Positions 54,201 through 64,000 of a stretch of DNA of 64,000 bases are shown piece after piece. The position numbers and the translations under genes are program-made. The notes beneath the pieces were generated by a model. The model was not told the DNA's origin, did no database searches, and worked only from the letters and a program-made list of their open reading frames with translations. The stretch is from Amyelois transitella (lineage: Eukaryota; Arthropoda; Insecta; Lepidoptera; Pyralidae), in assembly GCF_032362555.1 (NCBI RefSeq), contig NC_083505.1, forward strand, positions 4,331,501 through 4,395,500. Direction: 5' to 3'. Every line of letters starts with the position of its first letter. Position 1 is the stretch's first letter.

Positions 54201-56964
54201 TTTCTACAATGACTGGAGCAACAGTTGAAACATTTGAAGGTCCTGTCCGACATGTTATACTAACAGATACTTCAAAATCCACAATTTTACAGAGCACATC
54301 ACCAATACGAACTTTGCCAGTGACTTCCTCCACATGAAGACCAAGATTACTGCCCTCAATAGTCACTATCGTCCCACCTTCTATAGGGCCACTTAAAGGT
54401 TTTATCATATCAATTCTGGGTTTTGGACATTCTGTTACTGGGTTCTCAAGACAAGACTCACTGTAGGAACAAGAGTTACCACACCATGTGCACTGGTAAA
54501 TGGAATTACGGGTGATGCAAAGTGAACAGTCAGCATGTTCTCTATGAGATCCAAGAATTTCACATTTATATAGTGTTATTGTTATGGTGTCTATGTAGTG
54601 CTTATGATTCCAAACAACTTTAACACTGACATTATATTCTCCGACATCTTCTTCATAAGAATATGTAGTTTTATCACATACAATATAATGATTAGATTCA
54701 ACTCTAGCAGGTAATATCATATTAGCAAGTTCAATACTCACAATACACTGAAATCCAGTGTGTCCAGGTTGCAAATGAGGCAAATTCTCAACCTCCAATT
54801 CCAATTCCTTAGGTACATTATTTGGCAGTAGGATGGGCTTCTTGTATTGCCTTATGCGAGGGCAATGACCAATTCCATGATTCAGTAGTTTGGTTGGATT
54901 GTTCTCTCCACTGATGATAGTTCTTTGACAAGTAGATGTTTCATGTGTACACTTATTATCATAAATACACCAATTACATGCCCATTCACTCATAATGCAA
55001 GAATGACATGTTGTGTGCTTGGAGCAATCATAAAAAGCAAAGTTCCTAGAAACAAAATCTTTATTGGTTTCAGATGAGTGTACTGAAAGGGGTACATAGA
55101 CATGGTCCTGGTTTGTTGGAATTTTGGGCCTATGTTTAATATCAGGGGTGGGACAGGCTAGTCCATTAGAAGTAACTGCTGCATCAATTGGAGGAGTATT
55201 TCCAAAAACACATTTGTATTTTGCTCCAAATGGTAACTCTGGAAGTGTTCTTATAATAAGCTGAACTGTTGTGAATTCATTCATGGATATTCTATCTGGT
55301 AAGATTTGTTCAAAGTCAATGCATTGTTGACCAGTGTATTGGGAAAGCCACCTAGGAGCACTTTGTGTACCTTTTTGACACATACTCTGAACAGTGCAAC
55401 GTTTCTCCAGAGAACACCAACCGCAATGAGGGTCATTAAACTCCAAGCAGGAGGAACAATTTCCATGTTCAGCACATCTTTCAGTAGGTATTTGGACAAT
55501 GGAATTCCGAGCTAAGACATACAAGGTTTTACGATATGGTGATAATGTTGTATCAGGCAGTATCCTCTGGCCTGGCAATAATTCCTCACTTGAGTATTCT
55601 AATGCTTCTTCAGCATCAATTAACACTTTCTTTAAAATACCATCATTGGTGCCCAAGAAGGCAACGGTGTGCAATCCAGTCACAGACATGGTTACAGATG
55701 TTACATGTGTATCATTCCAATGAATAACAGACCTAGTTTTAATAGGATACAAACCACTTATTTTAAGACCTACCTCACAAAAGTTAAGTATATTGCCAGT
55801 AGAGCCCACACTGGGACATTTACCATCAGATATCATTCCAGATATGTAACCCATATTGCGGGCTTTGGTGCTACCATTAAAACACATATGGACATTTTCA
55901 TTAAACTTAATTTCTATCTCCTGTAAAGAAAAAACACATATAGCTGATTTTGACATAGGCTCATTTGTGATACCTTTAGAAGGGCTGAAAGCTGCTACCA
56001 GTATAGAATCTCCAGTTTTTATGCCAAGCTGTGAAGCCAAACTTGCTCCAGCTTTGGCTATTTTTGCATCTTGAACAAGATTGTAATTGACAAGTTCACT
56101 TTTGCCATTAACTGTCTCTTCACGAACATGGCACTCAAGTGTTACTTCTGTATAGCTATTGTAGTTGTCATCATTCACACAGGTCCGAGCCAAACGTGAC
56201 ACATATCCAAGCTCTTCATTACCAGCCAAATGGGAATGTTTTTGAATTATCAAAAAATATGCATAATCGCTGGCATTGAATCCATAAACATATTGCACCA
56301 AAAAGTTATCTCTGTATTTAACATCTATTTGGATCAAACTTTGTTTTGAAAATGTAAACTGAGCTAATTCCAGCGTCATGAGATCCCGGCTAGAAATGGC
56401 AGGGACATCGTGCCTGTATTCTCCAATGTTTGTGAATGTTGTGCCAACATAAAGGACATTGGAGCGATCCCAAGAGTTATACCTCTCAGGGCCAATGAAT
56501 GCATAAGTCGAAGCATCAGCATCGTTAGCCGCAACACTCACAGCGACGAACTCGGGCTCCGCAGAGAGGTCACCTAACTTGTATTTATAACAAGAGCCTT
56601 GGGCCACAGAACCACATGCTATCACTATCCTGGATTCTTGATCTATCACTAATATCTTATTGACGTTATCAATCGGTGTCCTTGTTATATCAGGAGAAGT
56701 ACAGCCGCTAGCATGACACATAGGATTATCGAGCTTAGGCCCCGTACGTATAACATGAATGGGTTTCAAGTCGGGGCTCAATTGATGTAACCAATTCAGA
56801 GAACCAGCATAAACTTGTCCGCTGGCTCTGTCGACGGCCAGATGATAGAAATAGTATGACCCATTCTGTTGATTGCTAGGATATTGTGATATAAACTCGT
56901 ATCCGTATACTATTGTACATCGAAGCCACAATGTTATGACTAATAGAGTCGTTAAACCAGCCAT
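51277..56964 (-). CDS. PlexA: Plexin semaphorin receptor, plexin A type, single exon
   Basis: A continuous 1,895-codon frame from ATG 56964 (the earlier codon at 56970 is GTG). Signal peptide at residues 1-22. A sema domain follows, then PSI repeats ([35 protein letters not shown]) and IPT/TIG domains ([19 protein letters not shown] and [18 protein letters not shown]). The membrane helix is at about 1252-1274 ([20 protein letters not shown]). The cytoplasmic split RasGAP keeps both arginine segments, [17 protein letters not shown] and [19 protein letters not shown]. The juxtamembrane [20 protein letters not shown] matches plexin A better than B; a GTPase-binding segment is more B-like. Plexins transduce semaphorin signals in axon guidance. 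A plexin without any intron is unusual; no frame break is seen. It is head-to-head with Nipped-A. Confidence 0.92.
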   Translation of the reverse strand: MAGLTTLLVITLWLRCTIVYGYEFISQYPSNQQNGSYYFYHLAVDRASGQVYAGSLNWLHQLSPDLKPIHVIRTGPKLDNPMCHASGCTSPDITRTPIDNVNKILVIDQESRIVIACGSVAQGSCYKYKLGDLSAEPEFVAVSVAANDADASTYAFIGPERYNSWDRSNVLYVGTTFTNIGEYRHDVPAISSRDLMTLELAQFTFSKQSLIQIDVKYRDNFLVQYVYGFNASDYAYFLIIQKHSHLAGNEELGYVSRLARTCVNDDNYNSYTEVTLECHVREETVNGKSELVNYNLVQDAKIAKAGASLASQLGIKTGDSILVAAFSPSKGITNEPMSKSAICVFSLQEIEIKFNENVHMCFNGSTKARNMGYISGMISDGKCPSVGSTGNILNFCEVGLKISGLYPIKTRSVIHWNDTHVTSVTMSVTGLHTVAFLGTNDGILKKVLIDAEEALEYSSEELLPGQRILPDTTLSPYRKTLYVLARNSIVQIPTERCAEHGNCSSCLEFNDPHCGWCSLEKRCTVQSMCQKGTQSAPRWLSQYTGQQCIDFEQILPDRISMNEFTTVQLIIRTLPELPFGAKYKCVFGNTPPIDAAVTSNGLACPTPDIKHRPKIPTNQDHVYVPLSVHSSETNKDFVSRNFAFYDCSKHTTCHSCIMSEWACNWCIYDNKCTHETSTCQRTIISGENNPTKLLNHGIGHCPRIRQYKKPILLPNNVPKELELEVENLPHLQPGHTGFQCIVSIELANMILPARVESNHYIVCDKTTYSYEEDVGEYNVSVKVVWNHKHYIDTITITLYKCEILGSHREHADCSLCITRNSIYQCTWCGNSCSYSESCLENPVTECPKPRIDMIKPLSGPIEGGTIVTIEGSNLGLHVEEVTGKVRIGDVLCKIVDFEVSVSITCRTGPSNVSTVAPVIVENDAGYTESSVLFSYKDIKLQGIYPALGPMSGGTQLAIGGQHLNIGSTVSAYLDELPCAVNKTQTSNNRLICITPKANYPRVIHTLTVAIDNANRTLSGDLFNYTADPTIMEIKPLKSFVSGGRMITVHGTNLHTIQKPLMKLYYNNELLPVNSTACTVLNLNQMECPSPAINEKYNEIIQATKSQTSTPQIAMKVGFVMDNVETMHDLEKYFNPPRTHMVFVEDPHVYQFPNRIKLYKGDPLVIEGENLIRASDETDVIVTIGTQPCNVTSLTMQQLLCTPPEIQPANTDENGVQISDINLPLVVVKIGKNLRFPIGYLHYELLRNYNFPPEAIAGIAAGTFFLVLIFMIVLVMYRRRSTKAEREYKRIQIQMDTLESNVRLECKLAFAELQTDMSDLAADLEHSGIPTLDHVNYVMKVFFPGVSDHPILNVQRQFINAPRTNYDAAMIQFEQLLNNKCFLLSFIDTLESQKSFNIRDKVNVASLLMVILMGKMEYATDILKSLLLRLIDKSVCNKHPQLMLRRTESVVEKMLTNWMALCMYYYLKDYAGSSLFLLFKAIKHQIEKGVVDAITHEARYSLSEEKLLKEQIDYQTITLHIIQDDFDDKVQCKVLDCDSISQVKSKILDALFKNTPFSLRPSVHEVDLEWRHGRGGHVTLQDEDLTTKTVNGWRKLNTLAHYGVKESAVMSLISRQNDSFNTPYKIPCKNCTGIYCTNSHIKVYNNDISDQNVHYYHLVKPIEYQHIVNKTSEHSHKAIPEIFLTRLLSTKGTVHKFVDDFFGTILTVNEVLPPAVKWLFDLFDDAARAHGIMNPEVVHAWKSNSLPMRFWVNLIKNPDYIFDINKTATVDSSLSVIAQTFMDACSLTEHRLCKDSPSNKLLFAKDLPTYRDMVIQFYQSVSQLPQVTDQELSTSMQQLSVEQLNEFDTLSALKELYIYVSKYREQIILGLENKMHLAHKLDNIACTMEGDPTSIC

Positions 56965-58318
56965 GATCACATCTTAAGCAGTCTGCAAATAAATATTTTC
57001 ACTTTCTCACAACCACTGTAATGTTTTTAATTCAGTTTCAACCCATTTTTGGCTTACAAAAATAAATGTAATTTTGTAAAAGCATCCATCGATGCCGACG
57101 ACAATATGACATACAAAGCATAGACAAAAATGTTGCCATGCTCCACTCTTCACACGAGACATCGCGAGAGGATTTTTCAAGATGAGAATGATGGCGAGCA
57201 CATTTTGGGATCCACACTCCAAATATTCTCATTACAGTTCTCACGTTCAATAACGATGGACGCAAAAGTAACTATTGCGACGAAGTATCTGTCTACCCTT
57301 AGTGGGGGCAGTGGGCGCACGAGAATTTGTGAAGTCTCTGTAAATCGGCTCTACATCCCCACTTATTGTGTTTACATTTTAGCAAGAATCTCGCGTGAAG
57401 TAAAGAGAGCCCATTATGTATTCAATTCAAATTAAATTTTTTAATACATAAAAAAACATGTTATTAACAGAAAATTTCGTCGCAATATATGATATTTTAA
57501 AATAAATAATAATATAACATCTCGACTTAAGCATTGACTAAATTACTGACGGCCTCTGTGGCGCAGCGGTAGTGCGCTTGTCTGTGACACCGGAGGTCCT
57601 GGGTTCGAATCCCGGCCAGGGCATGATGAGAAACGAACTTTCTCTAATTGGCCTGGGTCTTGGATGTTTATCTATATAAGTATTTATTATAAAATATAGT
57701 ATCGTTGAGTTAGTATCTCGTAACACAAGTTTCGAACTTACTTCGAGGCTAACTCAATCAGTGTAATTTGTCCCGTATATATTTATTTATTTATAATTAA
57801 TTTTGGCCTTAACAAGTACTTTTTCGAATTCTGTAAACATTCCTCGATTTTGTTGTCTAGCCCAACGCCCAACACTAGATGGATATAAGTCTAGGAATAT
57901 TATTTGAACCAATCAGAGCAATGACTCCATATTTGTATTAATGTATTCTTTGTTTCTCATTGGATGTGCTATTGATCTGAAGTTAGCGTAGCGTCGTAAG
58001 TGTCAAAATAATAATGTGTTCTCTTTTCTGTCATTCATTCATCTCATGTTTTTGGTTGGTTGATTGTCCCGTCCCATTCAATTCATTTAAATTTTATTTT
58101 GTTGTTATTATATTTTCGGTGACTTCGTGAAGTTATTTTGTTATTGAGAACTTTCAGTAATAATTAACACTAAAACTGTAAATTGTTAAAAATGGATTAA
58201 TAAGCGTGAAGTAAATTGTATTGTGTGTAAAAAATAAGTTGCATAGCGGCTTTCGCTAGAAGATAAAATAATAATGCTGATAACCTAAAAATAAGATTGT
58301 CTTGTAAATTTTATCAAC
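56965..58318. promoter_or_regulatory. Head-to-head intergenic region of plexin (-) and Nipped-A (+)
   Basis: About 1.35 kb between the two ATGs, with one SINE at 57551-57796. Both promoters and 5' UTRs are expected here. Start sites could not be placed. Confidence 0.45.
57551..57796 (+). repeat. tRNA-derived SINE, copy 1
   Basis: Head GGCCTCTGTGGCGCAGCGGT ... GGTCCTGGGTTCGAATCCC with A- and B-box character, then a body with ATAGTATCGTTGAGTTAG and CTAACTCAATCAGTGTAA, ending in ATTTATTTATTTA. The acceptor stem does not pair well, so it is not a functional tRNA. Confidence 0.8.
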
Positions 58319-61300
58319 ATGATGGCTTCTATGTCAACTGGTGGCCCAGGAGACCCTCACACTCAAATGAATACATATCGCAGCTATGTCACCATGCTTG
58401 CAGACCCTGGGGCTAAAGACGAGATCAAGTTGAAAGCGGCACAAGAGCTTAGTGAAAATTTTGAGGTATTATCACCTAAGTAGCAACAAAGTTTTAATAT
58501 TTTTCAATAGTTAACAATAGGTAACAGCACAGTACAATAATTTGTGTTACTACCCTCAGTTATAATAATATTTTCTCTTATTTCAAACCCTTGATTAAGT
58601 AGAAATCATTCTTATTGTTAAAAAAAGAACATTATTCTACATTTTCAGTTTTTTTTTTAAGGAAGATCATCTTCTGATTCCCAAAAATCTTAACAGCTAC
58701 ACCATTGATTAATCAACATAAATCTAAAATTGAAGTGTATTTAAAATATCTACTGCAGCAGTTTTTGTTTCAATGACAATATCAAAGCACCACTCAGTAG
58801 ATTCTTGCAATACTATAATAATTATGAATTAAATAGCAATACTATAATACAAATTCATCACACAAATTCGACCAAAATGGCTTTGTTTGTAACAAAATGG
58901 CTGTGCAGGCTCTATTACTCAGGAATCTGCCACCATAGCTATCACATTTTAATGTGGCCAATTTACTGTAGATAAGGAGTGCACATTTAAATTTGATCGC
59001 CCTGTGGATTTTGGTATATTTTTTGTAACACTTTACTGAGAACCTAGTAACTACCCTTTTGTACTTTTTTTTTATTGACTCACCATAGCAATGTAAAAGT
59101 ACCCTCATGTTTCCTTGTAAAAGTATCCTTGATTGTGGGTAACAATACAAAAAAAAATGTTATTCATTGTCTAGTTTTTGTTTGAGATTTGAAGCTTTTG
59201 TGCATGTTCTTAGAAAGAATTTCTTTCTAAGAACATTTATTGCAACATATATTGCAACACACCTTAAAATTCAAAAATGAGAACCAGCATATCATTGCTT
59301 CACTTAGCTACTCTTTTTCAAATCTTTATCAGGTTTTAAGAGAGGAGTAGAAGAAATCTACCTGTTGTTGTCATTATGATGAATCCACTATTTTATTGTA
59401 CACTACATTTAGGTTAAATTATTTGATATTTGTTAATATTTGATGGCCTCTGTGGCGCAGCGGTAATACGCTTATTTGTGACATCGGAGGTCCCGGGTTC
59501 GAATCCCGGCCAGGGCATGATGAGAAAAGAACTGGGTCTTGGATGTTTATCTATATTAAGTATTTATTAAAAAATATAGTATCGTTGAGTTAGTATCTCG
59601 TAACACAAGTTTCAAAGAACTTACTTCTAGGCTAACTCAATCAGTGTAACCGTATATATTTATATTTATAATATAAATTAATACATTTAAAGTTTATTAA
59701 TATCAGTGATTTAATGTAATTTTACATACATACATACATATGGTCACGTCTATATCCCTTGCTGGGTAGACAGAGCGAACAGTCTTAAAAAGACAATGGC
59801 CACATACAGCTATTTGGCTTAATGATAGAATTGAGATTCAAATAGTGACAGGTTGCTAGCCCATCGCCTAAAAAGAATCCCAAGTTTGTAAACTTATCCC
59901 TTAGTCGCTTTTTACGACATCCATGGGAAAGAGATGGAGTACTTTTAGTCCAAGATCCCAGAGCCGTAAGACACAACTTATTTTCTAAAGAATGGATCTT
60001 TCGATTCTCAGTAGTCTTTCATGTACTTTTAATACCTGCATGTTTGTGAGACTTGCCCAGTGACACCTGCGCAGGTACCAGGCGAGAAAGGTAACTAAAA
60101 ATCACAGTTACTTAACTTAAATTTTTATGACTGTTTTTTATATATATTTTATAGACTATTACTCTGAAGTCATATCAGAGAAGTCAGACGCTTTCCATGC
60201 GCCAGAACTTTTGTCAGACGCTTTAAAGCTCTATCAAAAAAAAATTAACTTAATTTATTTTTAAATGTCTGACTTTTATATATGTTATTCAGATAACTAT
60301 TACAAAGTTGTATTAAATCAGTCAGACAGTTTGTAATGACCAAACACCCCTTAAACACAAGAATTACTCAGCCTCGAGTATGAGCGCGATAGCACAATGC
60401 GCATGCGCGTCAGAGTAAAATATCTAATATTTGAAAAGTACTTACTGTTTTCAATTTCATATTTTTGCATATCTATTCAAATACGATGAAATTTATAATT
60501 AAAATAATAATTAATCATTTTTAAAATTATATAATATATTGCATACTGTATATAAAAATAAAAATGTAAAAAAAATTCTCTATTTGTTTCAGTCAAAATA
60601 TTAAATGTACAGACAAAATATTTTTACCGTATGATTATATGTAGTATTTTGATTTTCAGTTTTTTTAATAAATACTCAAACAACACAAAAAAAAATATTT
60701 TTAATAAAAATTAATATATATCTTGTTATTGTTGGGACTCGAACTTCGACCGCCAACTTCACAGTCTCACGCGCTAACCACTGGACCATCGAAGCCGTTG
60801 CGGTGGTGTCGAAATTAAAGTAGACTACATACATATGGTCACGTCTATATCCCTTGCGGAGAAGACAGAGCCAACTGTCTTGAAAAGACTGAATGGCCAT
60901 GTTCAGCTGTTTGGCTTAATGATAGAATTGAGATTCAAATAGTGACAGGATGCTCGCCCATCGCCTAAAAAAGAATCCCAAGTTTGTAAGCCTATCCCTT
61001 AGTCGCCTTTCACTTACATTTATATGTTATAGGTTTACTATTACTATACTATTTTTTAATTGTTTATGATTTTATTTTTACGGAATATTCTGCCAGCAAC
61101 GACAATCTAACTGATGATGAGGACGATGACTTGAGTGGACAGTATTGAGATTTAATAAATGATGAAAATTCAAATGATTATTTTGATGATGAAGATGATA
61201 AAGAGACAATAAAATAATTATTCAATTGATTAATCATAATTAATTATTTTTTTATTGAAATTATTATAATAGATATATTTTTTTAAATAAATTAAAAATC

Positions 61301-64000
61301 ATTCTTTTTGAAAGGCTATTGCTACAAAAAATTCATTTTCCCCTATTTATATGCAATATATTATATAATTTTAAAAATGATTAATTATTATTTTAATTAT
61401 AAATTTCATCGTATTTGAATAGATATGCAAAAATATGAAATTGAAAACAGTAAGTACTTTTCAAATATTAGATATTTTACTCTGACGCGCATGCGCATTG
61501 TGCTATCGCGCTCATACTCGAGGCTGAGTAATTCTTGTGTTTAAGGGGTGTTTGGTCATTACAAACTGTCTGACTGATTTAATACAACTTTGTAATAGTT
61601 ATCTGAATAACATATATAAAAGTCAGACATTTAAAAATAAATTAAGTTAATTTTTTTTTGATAGAGCTTTAAAGCGTCTGACAAAAGTTCTGGCGCATGG
61701 AAAGCGTCTGACTTCTCTGATATGACTTCAGAGTAATAGTCTATAAAATATATATAAAAAACAGTCATAAAAATTTAAGTTAAGTAACTGTGATTTTTAG
61801 TTACCTTTCTCGCCTGGTACCTGCGCAGGTGTCACTGGGCAAGTCTCACAAACATGCAGGTATTAAAAGTACATGAAAGACTACTGAGAATCGAAAGATC
61901 CATTCTTTAGAAAATAAGTTGTGTCTTACGGCTCTGGGATCTTACTCTATTTTTTATTGGTGCCGGGAACTACACAGCACTGTAATTTTATTTTAATATA
62001 ATGTTCACACCAATGCCTTGTCATGAGTCTGCTGGAAGAAATTTCTTTAGAAATAAGCAGAGCCCCAAGGTATTCCTTAGTTATGTTATTATTCCATGTT
62101 TTCTCAATATAAGTCAATATATCACACTTACTCAGCAATTATTGGGGATAGGTTTCTGGCTCCTTCATATAACTTGCATGTCAATCATTATCAAACCCAA
62201 GGTTGGAATGCAACTGCATTAATTCTAGCCACTTCTGAACACTCTTCTGTAGATATTTTAGTGATCTGGTTGCAAAGATGGAAAGCTGATTAATTAATTT
62301 CATCCTACCCATTCTAATGCTGCTGTATTTTTTGCCGGGAGCTTATCTCCATTGAATTGTAATGGAAATAACTATTTAAGATGAAGAGAAATCTGAATGT
62401 CTGTTATCCTCTAGCTAGGCGGCTAAATTTTTCGACCTTATAGTAATTTAGCCACCCTATAGTTTTAGTATGGCCGACTTGTGTTATGGTCAGTAATAAA
62501 ATCAGAGTTGTCTTTATTTCAGGTCATATTAAGTTCACCACAGTATCCCCAATTCCTTGACCATTCCTTAAAGATATTCCTTAAAATATTACAAGACGGA
62601 GAGCCACATTTCATAGCTGAGTACAACATTCAGCAAGTGAGGAAGTTAATTCTGGAAATGATACATCGGCTGCCAATAAATGATTCTTTAAAGAAATACA
62701 TAAAAGATATCTTGATCTTGATGCTGAAATTGATGGAAATTGAGAATGAAGAGAATGTGTTAGTGTGCTTGAAGATCTTCATGGAAATTCATAAACAAAA
62801 TAGACCTGCATATAACGCAGAAGTTGATGTAAGAAATTATTATTTGATAATATATTTTTGTGCTGATTAATAACTTGATGTTATATTAATTTATGAAATA
62901 ATAAACTTTTGATTTTTAGATTCACAAATTCTTGAACTGGGTAAAGGGTATTTATTCTGATTTGCCAAATCATTTGCCAAAAATATTTGAACCAAAACCC
63001 ACAATCCGAGTGAAGGACTTGTCCGAGGTTAACATAGAGCAACTGCTCCAAGAAACATACACTATTACTCCCATCCATACAGAAAAGAAGTTACTTGATG
63101 GCAGTGTTGTGACTGTAAGTATCACATATTATCACGTCTATATTTCTTGCGGGGTAGACATACCCAATAGTCTTGAAAAGGCCACCTTCAGTTGTATGGG
63201 TGTTGAACATTAAAAATAATTGCTAATATTATGAAAACATAAAGGTTAATAAAAAGTAATTTTCCAAAACATGGCTCTACTACTACTCTTTGTTTGTCAG
63301 ATATTTAAAACCTGATTTCTTTTTTCAGTATAATCTCATACCTAGATCTGTGCTATCATTGAAAGTGATACAAGAGCTACCAATCATCGTGGTGTTCATG
63401 TATCAACTGTACAAACAGAATGTTCACCAGGAGGTCAGTAATTTCATACCTCTAATCATGGAGACCATCACATTGCAACCAGCAGCTACACACAGGTATG
63501 CCTTTCAACTTCCATTTGGCGTGACCATAATTCATTATTATTTGTTTCTCTTCCATGCAAAAACAACTGAACAGATTTCGATGAAACTTCATAACAGTAA
63601 CATAGCTAATAGGTACATCTGAGTAAACAATTAACACATTAGCTAAGCCATGGGTGGATAATAAAAAAAATATTTTCCATTTATTGGACAACACTCAAAA
63701 GACCATAAAACATTAAGCTTTGTCATTTGGTCATATTTTATAAATAATCATTTTTTATTTTTCAGTTTCAGTTCATGTTAATATTTTTATTTTTCAGGCA
63801 ATCTGCATCTTTTAATAAAGAAGTATTTGTGGATTTTATGGGTGCACAAATAAAAACATTAGCTTTCTTGGCGTATATTATAAGGATATACCAAGAAACT
63901 ATTGCAGGCCACGCTAATATGATGGTCAAAGGAATTATTGGATTATTGACATTATGTCCTCCTGAGGTGGCGCATCTGAGGAAAGAATTAATAATTGCTA
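58319..64000 (+). CDS. Nipped-A: Nipped-A/TRRAP, 5' end of the gene, partial
   Basis: Exons 58319-58465, 62523-62828, 62920-63114, 63329-63495 and 63798 to beyond 64000 join in frame. The start is at the tandem ATGs 58319/58322. The protein matches the N-terminus of TRRAP/Tra1: KLKAAQELSENFE, SSPQYPQFLDHSLK, EENVLVCLKIFMEIHKQ, IPRSVLSLKVIQELPIIVV, AQIKTLAFLAYIIRIYQE and CPPEVAHLRKELIIA. TRRAP is the ~3,800-residue pseudokinase of the PIKK family that recruits SAGA and Tip60/NuA4 histone acetyltransferase complexes to activators. Only the first part of the HEAT-repeat region is in the window. Intron 1 is 4 kb and contains a SINE and a ~2 kb foldback element. Confidence 0.96.
59445..59680 (+). 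repeat. tRNA-derived SINE, copy 2
   Basis: Same family as 57551-57796 (GGCCTCTGTGGCGCAGCGGT head, GGTTCGAATCCC B box, GTATCGTTGAGTTAGTATCT body) with a short deletion after the head. It lies in Nipped-A intron 1. Confidence 0.8.
59727..59943 (-). repeat. Left part of a ~230 bp interspersed repeat, broken by the foldback element
   Basis: Reverse orientation to the copy at 5391-5625. It stops at GAGATGGAGTACT and appears to resume at about 61943 (TACTCTATTTTTTATTGGTGCC), on the other side of the foldback element. Confidence 0.65.
59944..61942. mobile_element. ~2.0 kb foldback transposon with 594 bp inverted arms
   Basis: Arms at 59952-60545 and 61350-61943 are equal in length (594 bp) and look near-identical as reverse complements (e.g. 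CCGTAAGACACAACTTATTT at the left outer end, its complement at the right). The 804 bp centre contains a Helitron-like piece (about 60555-60690), a SINE head and a copy of the 230 bp repeat. TACT on both sides (59940-59943 and 61943-61946) may be the target duplication. The interior has only a short acidic frame (NLTDDEDDDLSGQY). It lies in Nipped-A intron 1; its class is unknown. Confidence 0.8.
60731..60797 (-). repeat. tRNA-like SINE head in the foldback centre
   Basis: Reverse complement of the head seen at 24342-24410 and 48717-48781, with a few differences in the arms and the same TGGTCCAGTGGTTAGC core. Confidence 0.65.

Noticed and set aside
57551..57625. Possible tRNA genes here, at 59445, 24342, 48717 and on the minus strand at 60797, 30828 and 5713
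   Set aside because: A- and B-box-like sequences are present, but acceptor stems pair badly, bodies with poly-A/T-rich tails follow, and copies are nested in mobile elements. They are SINE heads.

Overview
The window looks like nuclear DNA of a moth or butterfly (Lepidoptera, possibly a noctuid-like moth). The genes are insect orthologues with short, GT-AG-split exons in AT-rich DNA. The repeats are typical of Lepidoptera: short Helitrons that start with TC, end with CTAG and sit between A and T, several tRNA-derived SINEs, and a ~230 bp interspersed repeat present in many pieces. The species assignment is inference; no identifying locus is present.

Layout, left to right. (1) 583-1322 (+): the last two coding exons of a MAGUK guanylate-kinase protein, best fit varicose (MPP2/MPP6). 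(2) 3139-10874 (-): TPGS2, a subunit of the tubulin polyglutamylase complex, in five exons. Its first intron contains a complete intronless DUS3 tRNA-dihydrouridine synthase gene on the opposite strand (8950-10713). Its second intron holds a 5'-truncated LINE interrupted by a 1,011 bp DNA transposon. (3) 12775-18616 (-): a DEAD-box helicase of the p68/DDX5 type (Rm62), six exons. (4) 19847-26541 (+), head-to-head with Rm62: Additional sex combs (Asx), seven exons, with a composite hAT transposon in intron 5 and a second hAT-like element in intron 6. (5) 31594-44309 (+): ABHD2-type serine hydrolase (Hydr2), seven exons. It carries tandem or local copies of pieces of exons 2, 3 and 5 inside its own introns. 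(6) 47868-50632: a second, larger copy of the composite hAT element. (7) 51277-56964 (-): a plexin, closest to plexin A, in a single 1,895-codon exon. (8) 58319-64000 (+), head-to-head with the plexin: the 5' end of Nipped-A/TRRAP, running off the window. Its 4 kb first intron contains a ~2 kb foldback element with 594 bp inverted arms.

The genes do not form one pathway. Asx (PR-DUB, Polycomb) and Nipped-A/TRRAP (SAGA and Tip60/NuA4 complexes) are chromatin regulators. Rm62 and DUS3 act on RNA. TPGS2 modifies microtubules, varicose belongs to septate junctions, Hydr2 is a membrane serine hydrolase, and the plexin is an axon-guidance receptor. The arrangement is two head-to-head pairs (Rm62/Asx, plexin/Nipped-A), two tail-to-tail pairs (vari/TPGS2, Hydr2/plexin) and one nested pair (DUS3 inside TPGS2).

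The most unusual signals are the exon-anchored local duplications in Hydr2 (a five-copy, 158 bp array over the exon 3 donor, plus similar events at exons 5 and 2), an apparent GA-AG intron in TPGS2, a hAT transposon that moved with a Helitron and SINE inside it, and the large foldback element in Nipped-A. I saw no CRISPR array, no rRNA and no convincing functional tRNA gene.
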